DNA from: DASZUK01 sp035547695
Lineage (GTDB): Bacteria; Actinomycetota; Acidimicrobiia; Acidimicrobiales; RAAP-2
Reading direction: 5' to 3'
Length of the DNA: 64,000 bases
Assembly: GCA_035547695.1 (NCBI GenBank)
Contig: DASZUK010000018.1
Location: forward strand, 91,575 to 155,574
Shown: piece after piece, positions 27,017 to 33,665 of the stretch
Position numbering within the stretch: the first letter of the stretch is position 1
How the letters are laid out: every line of letters starts with the position of its first letter
Made by a program: the position numbers and the translations under genes
Notes under the pieces: model-generated
Seen by the model: only the letters and a program-made list of their open reading frames with translations
The model's database searches: none
Told to the model about the DNA's origin: nothing

Positions 27017-28483
27017 TCATGCGCCGTTGCGGATCTGCAGGATGAGCTCGGTGACCTGTTCGTAGAGCTGCCGCCGCTCCTTCATCTGGGTGGTGATCTT
27101 GTCGACCGCGTGGATGACGGTGGTGTGGTCCCGGCCGCCGAACACCCGGGCGATGGCCGGGTAGCTGTAGTCCGTGAGGTTCCGGACCAGGTACATGGCG
27201 ACCTGCCGGGCGGTGACCAGCGGCCGGGTACGGCTGGGCCCGCAGATGGCGTCGACGCTGAACCCGTAGGCGGCCGCGGTGGCGTCCAGGATCATCTGGG
27301 GCGTGATCCGCCGGGGCTCCCCCGCGGAGACGATGTCGGAGAGGACCCGTTCGGCCAGGTCCAACGAGATGGGCTCCCGGCTGAGGCTGGCGAAGGCGGT
27401 CACCCGGATCAGGGCGCCTTCGAGCTCCCGGATGTTGTTCTTCACGTGGGTGGCGATGAATTCCAGGACGTCGTCGGGGATGTCGTCGTGGTCGGCTTCG
27501 GCCTTGGACCGGAGGATGGCCAGCCGGGTCTCGAGGTCCGGCGGGTCCACCTCGGTGATGAGGCCCGACAGGAACCGGCTGCGGAGGCGGTCCTCCAGGG
27601 TCTCGATGGACTTCGGGGGACGGTCGGAGGTCAGGACGATCTGCTTCCCGGCCCCGTGCAGGTCGTTGTAGGTGTGGAAGAACTCCTCCTGGAGCCCCTC
27701 CTTGTTCTCCATGAACTGCACGTCGTCGATGAGCAGGACGTCGCACTCCCGGTACCGGCGCTTGAACGCGATGGTGGTGGACATGCGGAGGGAGTCCACG
27801 AAGTCGTTCATGAACGTCTCGGTGGTGACGTACAGCACGGTCCGGGACGGGAAGTTCTCCTGCACGTAGTTCCCGATGGCGTGCAGCAGGTGGGTCTTGC
27901 CCAGGCCGGAGTCGCCGTAGATGAACAGCGGGTTGTACGACCGGCCCGGCGTCTCCGCCACCGCCTGGGCGGCGGCGTGGGCCAGCCGGTTGGACGACGC
28001 CGTCACGTAGGTGTCGAAGGTGAACCGTGCGTCGAGGCTGACCGTGGCGGTGTCCCGGCCCCCCCCGGCCCCGGCGCGCTTCGTCCCGGTGGTTGCCGGC
28101 CCAGCAGACGCCGGCCCAGCAGACACCGGGCCAGTGATCGTCGGCACCGCGGTACCCGGCCCGGTGGCCACCGCCGGAACGGTACCCGGCCCGCCGTTTC
28201 CGCTGGGTCCCGGAACTGCGTCGAACCCGGCGGCCCGGTCGGCGATCTGCAGGTCGACCTGGACCGGTGCGCCGGCCATGACGGCCAGGGTCTCTTCGAT
28301 CAGTGGGAGGAACCGGCTCTGTACCCGGTCCCGGACCACCAGGTTGGGTACCCCCAGGACGAGGCGGCCGTCCCCGAAGGACACCGGTTCGATGCCGGAC
28401 AGCCACATCTGCCACGTGGTTTCCGACACCTGTTCACGCAAGGACGCCGTACACCGCGTCCACAGCCCGCTGGTTTCGTCCAC
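27017..28483 (-). CDS. dnaA: Chromosomal replication initiator DnaA
   Basis: A 488-residue AAA+ initiator. Domain I lies at the start (LWTRCTASLREQVSETTWQMW), a Gly/Pro/Ala linker at about 85-145, the AAA+ domain from about residue 150 (Walker A GDSGLGKTHLL, Walker B LLIDDVQF, sensor SDRPPK), and the DNA-binding domain IV with signature GGRDHTTVIHAVDKI. Two upstream GTGs (28519 and 28531) are in frame, but GTG 28483 is preceded by GGAGGA at 4 bases, the best ribosome site. DnaA-box-like sites lie over the 5' end, fitting autoregulation. Confidence 0.97.
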   Translation of the reverse strand: MDETSGLWTRCTASLREQVSETTWQMWLSGIEPVSFGDGRLVLGVPNLVVRDRVQSRFLPLIEETLAVMAGAPVQVDLQIADRAAGFDAVPGPSGNGGPGTVPAVATGPGTAVPTITGPVSAGPASAGPATTGTKRAGAGGGRDTATVSLDARFTFDTYVTASSNRLAHAAAQAVAETPGRSYNPLFIYGDSGLGKTHLLHAIGNYVQENFPSRTVLYVTTETFMNDFVDSLRMSTTIAFKRRYRECDVLLIDDVQFMENKEGLQEEFFHTYNDLHGAGKQIVLTSDRPPKSIETLEDRLRSRFLSGLITEVDPPDLETRLAILRSKAEADHDDIPDDVLEFIATHVKNNIRELEGALIRVTAFASLSREPISLDLAERVLSDIVSAGEPRRITPQMILDATAAAYGFSVDAICGPSRTRPLVTARQVAMYLVRNLTDYSYPAIARVFGGRDHTTVIHAVDKITTQMKERRQLYEQVTELILQIRNGA

Positions 28484-28511
28484 CTGCTCCTCCGCGCGCC
28501 CATGCCGTTGG

Positions 28512-28543
28512 TCATCCACAGCGTGGTCCACAGGTGTGGAACA
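28512..28543. promoter_or_regulatory. DnaA-box cluster at the 5' end of dnaA
   Basis: Three adjacent 9-mers resemble DnaA boxes: TCATCCACA (28512-28520, 8/9 to TTATCCACA), TGGTCCACA (28524-28532, 8/9 to TTGTCCACA) and TGTGGAACA (28535-28543, 7/9 on the other strand). Another, GCGTCCACA, lies at 28456. They sit upstream of the favoured dnaA start, suiting autoregulation or part of a bipartite origin. Confidence 0.6.
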
Positions 28544-28588
28544 TGCGCATGGGTGTGGTCGGTCGAACGTACACCGTGCCGGGCCGGA

Positions 28589-28616
28589 CGACTAGTGGCA
28601 ATCTGCCGACTAGTGG
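28589..28616. promoter_or_regulatory. Direct repeat CGACTAGTGG x2 between dnaA and rpmH
   Basis: CGACTAGTGG occurs at 28589-28598 and 28607-28616, 18 bases apart, within the divergent dnaA/rpmH promoter region. Each copy holds the palindrome ACTAGT. It may be a regulator site; the factor is unknown. The rest of the 28544-28761 stretch holds a TAGCAT hexamer but nothing else I can support. Confidence 0.4.
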
Positions 28617-28761
28617 TCGCCGCCGATCTGGCCTAGCATCTGGGGACGCCATCGCGGCCCGGCCCGTGCTGGGTGGGCCACGGGATGGCTCCCACCTGCG
28701 ATGGCACCTCGGACCGACCTGGGCTGGTCGGACCGGGCGGAACCGCGAAAGGCTGGCCTAC

Positions 28762-28896
28762 GTGAAGCGAACCTACCAACCCAATACGCGCAAGCGGGCG
28801 AAGACGCACGGCTTTCGCCAGCGCATGTCGACGCGGGCCGGCCGGGCGATCCTGAAGGCCAGGCGGCTCAAGGGGCGCCACCGGCTGACCGTCTGA
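28762..28896 (+). CDS. rpmH: 50S ribosomal protein L34
   Basis: A 44-residue, strongly basic protein: KRTYQPNTRKRAKTHGFRQR then MSTRAGRAILKARRLKGR, the complete L34 family pattern. It binds 23S rRNA in the large subunit. The GTG at 28762 has a GAAAGG-type site about 9 bases upstream. It opens the conserved rpmH-rnpA-yidD-yidC-jag-rsmG operon, divergent from dnaA. Standard length. Confidence 0.98.
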   Translation: MKRTYQPNTRKRAKTHGFRQRMSTRAGRAILKARRLKGRHRLTV

Positions 28897-28912
28897 ACCG
28901 GCGGTGGTGACC

Positions 28913-29383
28913 ATGACCCGGCCGGCAGTGGGACGAATTCGTGAACGCTCGACGTTCCGGGCCCTGTCGCGGCCGGTCGGCCGGGCCGGCCGGGGACCGG
29001 TCCGGGCGTCGTTCGTCCCGCCGGCCGACGGTCGACCGGCGACGTTTCCCCAGGTCGGGTACGCCATCAGCCGACAGCACGGCTCGGCGGTGGTCCGGAA
29101 CCGGCTGCGCCGACGCCTGCGGGCGGCGGTCCGGCAGGCCGCCCCGGTCACCCCGGCCGGGAGCTACCTGCTGCGGCCGGTGCCCGGCACGGCTGAGCTG
29201 GGATTTCCCGAGCTGACCCGGGCTGTCGAGCAGGCACTGCTGGCCGCCGCGTCGGCCGCCGGTGTCCCGCCGGTCGTCGCCATTTCGGGTGAGGCCGCCC
29301 CGGTCACCCCTGCCGGGCCGGGTGAGGCCACTTCGGGCGGCGCGGCCGGCCCGGACGGTCCCGTGACGGGGAGCCAGCGGTGA
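28913..29383 (+). CDS. rnpA: Ribonuclease P protein component
   Basis: The 156-residue protein subunit of RNase P, which helps the catalytic RNA trim tRNA 5' leaders. The core contains RIRERSTFRALSR, VGYAISRQHGSAVVRNRLRRRLR (the RNR box) and a basic helix. The C-terminal ~45 residues after the core (from about residue 105) are an Ala/Gly/Pro-rich extension not needed by the family. ATG 28913 is preferred; GTG 28904 in frame would add three residues. The stop overlaps the yidD start (GTGA). Confidence 0.93.
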   Translation: MTRPAVGRIRERSTFRALSRPVGRAGRGPVRASFVPPADGRPATFPQVGYAISRQHGSAVVRNRLRRRLRAAVRQAAPVTPAGSYLLRPVPGTAELGFPELTRAVEQALLAAASAAGVPPVVAISGEAAPVTPAGPGEATSGGAAGPDGPVTGSQR

Positions 29384-29688
29384 CCCGGCCGGCGACCAGC
29401 CAGCCAGCTCCCGACCAGGCCGCCGCCGGTGGCGGTCGGGCCCAGCGGGCGGTCGTGGCCGTCATCCGGGCGTACCAGGGGGCACGGACCGGCAGCGTGT
29501 CGCCCTGCCGGTTCTATCCCAGTTGCTCGTCCTACGCGGCGGAGGCCGTCGAGGTCCACGGGGCCTGGCGCGGTGGCCTGCTGGCCCTCCGGCGGATCTC
29601 CCGGTGCCACCCGTTCGGTGGCCACGGCATCGACCTGGTGCCCCTACCGGTCCGTAGCGACCGCCGGCGTCCGGGTGGCCGCCGATGA
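29380..29688 (+). CDS. yidD: Membrane protein insertion efficiency factor YidD
   Basis: A 102-residue protein with the YidD signature: AVIRAYQGARTGSVSPCRFY, PSCSSYAAEAVEVHGAWRG, RRISRCHPFGGHGIDLVP. The three conserved Cys are in PCRFYPSC and RCHP. YidD is a small membrane-associated helper for YidC-dependent insertion. The N-terminal ~22 residues are a low-complexity Ala/Gln/Gly leader before the core. It overlaps rnpA by 4 bases upstream and yidC by 4 bases downstream, so all three are coupled. Confidence 0.96.
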   Translation: MTRPATSQPAPDQAAAGGGRAQRAVVAVIRAYQGARTGSVSPCRFYPSCSSYAAEAVEVHGAWRGGLLALRRISRCHPFGGHGIDLVPLPVRSDRRRPGGRR

Positions 29689-30980
29689 CGCACCTGGCCT
29701 TCTCGGCCGTGACCGTCCTGGCGGAGAATTCCCTGTTCAAGCTGGTCGGGGAGATCTTCCACCCGTTGTTCGTGCTGGTCGGCACGGTCCTGGCGTTCAT
29801 CTACGGGCTGATCCCCAACTACGCCGTCGCCATCATCCTGCTGACCATCCTCATCATGGCGCTGCTGACCCCGCTGACGGTGAAGAGCACCAAGTCGATG
29901 GTGGCGATGCAGGCCCTGCAGCCGGAGCTGCAGAAGCTCCGGCAGAAGTACAAGGGCGCGGAGAACCGGGAGCAGCTCAACCAGGAGATGATGCGGCTCT
30001 ACAAGGAGCACGGGGTCAGCCCCACCGGTGGCTGCCTGCCCATGTTCCTGCAGATGCCGGCCCTGATCGTCCTCTACGACACGATCAGGGGGCTGACCAA
30101 CACCGTCAAGAAGAGCACAGCGTTCCCCACAACAGCGGTCCTCCCGATCAAGGACGCGGTCGCCGCCACCGGCCGGACGGCGGCGCAACTGTCGGGGAGG
30201 GGTGCGGGGAACGGCCTGGTCTACGTCGGGGCCCACCACACCGCGACAGCGCACCTGGCCGCACTGAAGTGCCAGGAGGCCGTGTGCGCCGTCCCGCGGT
30301 ACATCCCTTCGGACTCCAAGATGTTCCAGCACCTGGTGGCGACGCCGGGGGTCATGAAGTCGTTCGGGCTGAACCTGGCGTCGAAGCCGCTGACACACCG
30401 TGCGGAGTGGTACGACTACATCCCCTACTTCGTCCTGGTGGCCATCGCGGTCGGGCTGCAGTACTTCCAGATGAGCCAGATGACGAAGCGGAACCGCAAC
30501 AACGCGGCGCAGATCCCTTCGCAGATGCAGACCATGCAGAAGGTGATGCCGCTCATCTTTGCGTACATCTACTTCCTGGTCCCCGCAGGTGTGGTCATCT
30601 ACATGATCGTGTCGTCGGCCATCCGGATCGGGACCCAGGACGTCATCTTCCGCTACGGCCTGGTGCAACGCCCCGGGGAACGACAGATCGGGGGCGGCGC
30701 GAAGAGATCGGGGGCGGTGCTGAAGAAACCGGGGACGGGCCCGCCGTCGGGCCCGGCGGCCATCGGTCCGGGTGACGGCGGGGAGAAGAAGGGCCCCGGT
30801 GGACCGGCGAAGAAGCCGGCCCCGAAGGCCGGTGGAGGCACGACGGGCTCCGGCGGCCGGGCGGCCGCCAACGGGAAGCCCGCCGGCGTGGTGAACGGCG
30901 CTCGTGGTAATACCGATGGTACTACTACGGCAAAGCCGCACCCCAGGTCGAAGTCGAAGAGAACGAGAAAGGCTCGTTGA
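29685..30980 (+). CDS. yidC: Membrane protein insertase YidC
   Basis: A 431-residue insertase of the Oxa1/YidC family. An N-terminal helix (FHPLFVLVGTVLAFIYGLI) is followed by the conserved helix pairs (NYAVAIILLTILIMALLTPL, GCLPMFLQMPALIVLYDTIR, YIPYFVLVAIAVGLQYFQ, VMPLIFAYIYFLVPAGVVIY). Between the second and third core helices is a ~100-residue extracytoplasmic insertion with one Cys pair (KCQEAVC) and several ACA codons. The C-terminal ~110 residues are a basic, Gly/Pro/Lys-rich cytosolic tail, probably ribosome-binding. It inserts membrane proteins alone or with SecYEG. Confidence 0.96.
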   Translation: MTHLAFSAVTVLAENSLFKLVGEIFHPLFVLVGTVLAFIYGLIPNYAVAIILLTILIMALLTPLTVKSTKSMVAMQALQPELQKLRQKYKGAENREQLNQEMMRLYKEHGVSPTGGCLPMFLQMPALIVLYDTIRGLTNTVKKSTAFPTTAVLPIKDAVAATGRTAAQLSGRGAGNGLVYVGAHHTATAHLAALKCQEAVCAVPRYIPSDSKMFQHLVATPGVMKSFGLNLASKPLTHRAEWYDYIPYFVLVAIAVGLQYFQMSQMTKRNRNNAAQIPSQMQTMQKVMPLIFAYIYFLVPAGVVIYMIVSSAIRIGTQDVIFRYGLVQRPGERQIGGGAKRSGAVLKKPGTGPPSGPAAIGPGDGGEKKGPGGPAKKPAPKAGGGTTGSGGRAAANGKPAGVVNGARGNTDGTTTAKPHPRSKSKRTRKAR

Positions 30981-30983
30981 CGC

Positions 30984-32132
30984 GTGGAGTGGGTCGAGGT
31001 CACTGGAAAGTCGGTCGACGAAGCCAAGGAAGCAGCCCTCGAGCAATTGGGGGTGGCCGAGCGTGATGCGGAGCTGATCGTGGTGGCCGAGCCCAAGACC
31101 GGCCTCTTCGGTCGGGTCCGGGGGGAGGCACGGGTACGGGCCCGGGTCCAGCCGGTCGGTCCCCGACCGAAGCGGACCCGCCGGTCCCGGGACCGGGGCG
31201 GCCGGCCGGATGAAGGGTCGGGGGGCGCCCGGGGTGGCCGCGGTGCCGACGGGGGCCGCGGTGCCGCCGGAGGTCGTGGCGGCCGTCAGGACGGCCGGGG
31301 AAGCGGCGAGAACGGCAGCGGCCGTCACCGGTCCGCTGCTGCGACCGGCCCGGGTGACGACGACGGAGCTGGCCACGGCACGGCCCCGCAGGGCCCGTCG
31401 GACGCAGCCGGCCAACCGCCGGACGGCGGCCCGCGTGTTGCGGGCCAGCGCGCAGGGGGCCAGAGCGCCGGCACCAGCCGGTCCGCCCGGCGCCGGCGCA
31501 GCCGTGCCGCCGCCAAGATGGCCGGCGGTGCCGGTGGCGGTGCCGGTGGCGGCGGCAACGGTGGGTCCGGCCAGGACAATGGGTCCGGCCAGAACGGAAC
31601 CCGGGAGGGCGCGACCGGCCGCCCGACGAGCTCGGTGACGAAGGAGGAGGCCGACATGGCTGAAGGTATGACCCTCGAGGAGCAGGCAGAGGTGGCCAGG
31701 GGGTTCCTGCAGGGCCTGCTGGCCAGCTACGGGCTGGACGCCGCGGTGGAGACCCGGGTGCTCGACGACGACACCGTCGAGATCGCTGCCACCGGTGACG
31801 GGCTGGGCATCCTGGTGGGCCCCAAGGGGGCGACCCTGTCGGCCCTCCAGGACGTCACTCGCACGGTGGTCCAGCGCCAGTTCCCCAGCAAGACGGACCG
31901 AATCCTGGTCGACGTGGCCGGTTACCGAGAGAAGCGGGCGGCGGCCCTCCGCCGGTTCAGCGAGCAGGTGGCGGCCGAGGTCGTGGAGACCGGCAGCGAG
32001 CGGGCGCTGGAGCCGATGTCGCCTGCCGACCGGAAGGTCGTGCACGACTCGTTGAAGGACAACGCCGGGGTCGTCACCCGTTCCGAGGGGGAGGACCCGT
32101 CCCGCTACATCGTCATCGCCCCGGCCGGCTGA
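30984..32132 (+). CDS. jag: Jag/KhpB RNA-binding protein (Jag-N, KH, R3H)
   Basis: A 382-residue protein. Jag-N lies at residues 1-50 (EWVEVTGKSVDEAKEAALEQ, TGLFGRVRGEARVRA), the KH domain at about 235-315 (VEIAATGDGLGILVGPKGAT) and the R3H domain at about 315-382 (REKRAAALRRFSEQVA, MSPADRKVVHDSL). Between them is an unusually long (~170-residue) Gly/Arg/Asp-rich disordered linker. KhpB proteins bind RNA with KhpA and affect cell elongation and division. The GTG at 30984 lies 3 bases after the yidC stop. Confidence 0.94.
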   Translation: MEWVEVTGKSVDEAKEAALEQLGVAERDAELIVVAEPKTGLFGRVRGEARVRARVQPVGPRPKRTRRSRDRGGRPDEGSGGARGGRGADGGRGAAGGRGGRQDGRGSGENGSGRHRSAAATGPGDDDGAGHGTAPQGPSDAAGQPPDGGPRVAGQRAGGQSAGTSRSARRRRSRAAAKMAGGAGGGAGGGGNGGSGQDNGSGQNGTREGATGRPTSSVTKEEADMAEGMTLEEQAEVARGFLQGLLASYGLDAAVETRVLDDDTVEIAATGDGLGILVGPKGATLSALQDVTRTVVQRQFPSKTDRILVDVAGYREKRAAALRRFSEQVAAEVVETGSERALEPMSPADRKVVHDSLKDNAGVVTRSEGEDPSRYIVIAPAG

Positions 32133-32185
32133 CGACCGGGCCGGGCCGTGGCTGACGCGGCCGGCCGCGGGTAGCGACGGCCGCC

Positions 32186-32977
32186 GTGGCGGACCACCTG
32201 TCCCCTCCTCCCTTCCCACACCCCCTCCCGCACCGGGAGGTCCTGTGGACGGTGCTGGGCGAGGCCCGGCATCTGGGCTTCCTGGGTCCGGGCCCTCTGG
32301 CCGGGCATCTGGCGAACGCGCTCGGTTTCGCCGCTGTGGTCGGTTCGGTCCGCGGAGTGGTGGACGGCGACGAGAACGCCCCAGCCAGTGTGCTGGATCT
32401 GGGTTCGGGAGGCGGCCTCCCGGGCCTCGTGTTGGGGTCCTGCTGGCCGGTGACCAGGATCACCCTGGTCGACGCCAACGAACGCCGAACCGACTTCCTG
32501 GACCGGGCCGTCCGGACCCTGGGGGTCGGTGATCGGCTGACCGTACAGAGGGGACGGGCCGAGGAGGTGGGGCGGCGGCCCGAACAGCGGGGTGCGTACG
32601 ACCTGGTGGTGGCCCGGTCGTTCGGACCGCCGGCGACGACGGCCGAGTGTGCCGCACCGTTCCTCCGAGTCGGCGGCCTGCTCGTCGTCTCCGAACCGCC
32701 ACCTCCCCACGTCGCGGAGGGTGCTCCGCTGCTCCCGACCGGCGGCCGCTGGCCCGCGGACGGCCTCGCCCGGCTGGGCATGGCACCTGTGCAGCCAGAA
32801 CCCCACGCCGTGACGATCGAGGTCGTGACGGTCAAGGCCGTGACGATCGAGGCCACCTCGGAAGAGCCGGAGGCCGACGAGGCGACGTTCCATTTCCAGG
32901 TCATCCGCCAGCAGACGGAATGCCCGGAGCAGTATCCCCGTCGGGTCGGCGTACCCGCCAAGCGCCCGCTGTTCTGA
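32186..32977 (+). CDS. rsmG: 16S rRNA m7G methyltransferase RsmG
   Basis: A 263-residue SAM-dependent enzyme that methylates G527 (E. coli numbering) of 16S rRNA; its loss gives low-level streptomycin resistance. The SAM motif is VLDLGSGGGLPGLVL, followed by LVDANERRTDFL and VVARSFGPPATTAECAAPFL. It is longer than the usual ~210 residues: a repeat-containing insertion (VTIEVVTVKAVTIEA, about 206-222) and an acidic run lie before the last strand FHFQVIRQ. GTG start at 32186. Genes upstream are the rpmH-jag operon. Confidence 0.92.
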   Translation: MADHLSPPPFPHPLPHREVLWTVLGEARHLGFLGPGPLAGHLANALGFAAVVGSVRGVVDGDENAPASVLDLGSGGGLPGLVLGSCWPVTRITLVDANERRTDFLDRAVRTLGVGDRLTVQRGRAEEVGRRPEQRGAYDLVVARSFGPPATTAECAAPFLRVGGLLVVSEPPPPHVAEGAPLLPTGGRWPADGLARLGMAPVQPEPHAVTIEVVTVKAVTIEATSEEPEADEATFHFQVIRQQTECPEQYPRRVGVPAKRPLF

Positions 32978-33033
32978 CCGGTGCTCTGACTCGGCAGGGA
33001 CTTCTTTCCGCCGCCGACGACGGTGGATCGAGC

Positions 33034-33477
33034 TCAGGTCTCCGGTTCGGGATTGGCTGCCTGCAGGTCCACCTCTCCCAGCCGACGTGCGTAGCGTTGC
33101 CGCATGTCCTGGAACCGCTGATAGCTGTGGGCATCCAGTGTCGGTGACAGTCGGCGTTCGAAGATCGGCAGCAGTTCGTCCCGGAGGTACGTCCCTCTCG
33201 CCATCCACTGGTAGTAGTGGCGTCCGTCGTGATGGTACGGCCCGTACAGCCGGCCGCCCGGGAAGGTGTCCTCGAGCCAGTGGAACAGGGCCTCGTGGCG
33301 AACGTGCATGCGGAGGGTCACGTGCGGCTGCCGGCCGTCGCCGCCGAAGTGCCCCTCCCCCACGAGCAGCCCCACCAGTAGGCCCTCGTCGTAGTCCGTG
33401 GCCACCCGATCCCCCTCCGCTTCATCTTGTTCTTCATCTTGTTGGGGTGTTTCACCGTATGGTACCACGTGAAACAT
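33034..33477 (-). CDS. Orphan LAGLIDADG-type endonuclease-like protein
   Basis: A 147-residue single-domain protein. LLVGLLVGEGHFGGDG resembles the LAGLIDADG helix with its acidic residue, followed by the beta-strand pattern HVTLRMHVRHEALFHWLEDT, GGRLYGPYHHDGRHYYQWMA and an LRDELLPIFERRL helix, as in small homing-endonuclease-like domains. There is no intron or intein around it: the gene stands alone between rsmG and parA, on the opposite strand. It may be a free-standing nuclease or a domesticated regulator such as the WhiA-type fold. Its first codons (ATGTTTCACGTGG) overlap a parS-like site. The C-terminus is Glu/Pro-rich. Confidence 0.7.
   Translation of the reverse strand: MFHVVPYGETPQQDEEQDEAEGDRVATDYDEGLLVGLLVGEGHFGGDGRQPHVTLRMHVRHEALFHWLEDTFPGGRLYGPYHHDGRHYYQWMARGTYLRDELLPIFERRLSPTLDAHSYQRFQDMRQRYARRLGEVDLQAANPEPET
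33448..33476. promoter_or_regulatory. parS-like site 1
   Basis: TGTTTCAC (33448-33455) and GTGAAACA (33469-33476) are the two halves of the ParB site TGTTTCACGTGAAACA, here 13 bases apart around the palindrome TGGTACCA. The 16-mer at 33461-33476 matches the consensus at 13 of 16 positions. It overlaps the start codon of the LAGLIDADG-like gene. No perfect parS occurs nearby. Confidence 0.5.
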
Positions 33478-33548
33478 GATCCTGGACCGGATCGGCCTGG
33501 TGGGGGTGGGAAGGTGGGGTGGGGGTGGTGGAGTGGGGAGGTGGAGGG

Positions 33549-33577
33549 TGTTTCACCGTGATGAAACACGTGAAACG
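33549..33577. promoter_or_regulatory. parS-like site 2
   Basis: TGTTTCAC (33549-33556), TGAAACA (33562-33568) and CGTGAAAC (33569-33576) stand together; the 16-mer at 33562-33577 matches parS at 12 of 16 positions. The layout echoes site 1, about 100 bases away. It lies in the promoter region shared by parA and the LAGLIDADG-like gene. Apart from these sites, the 188-base gap is G/T-rich with no further structure that I can support. Confidence 0.45.
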
Positions 33578-33665
33578 CCAACCGTAAACCTGCTCTGAGG
33601 CTTGACCGAATGGGATCGGCCGGGGAGGATGGGGGAGTGCACGGTTCCGTTCGTAGGTGGGGGTG

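Noticed and set aside
33034..33477. LAGLIDADG gene as part of a group I intron or intein
   Set aside because: rsmG and parA are both complete and uninterrupted, and no splicing motifs flank the gene.
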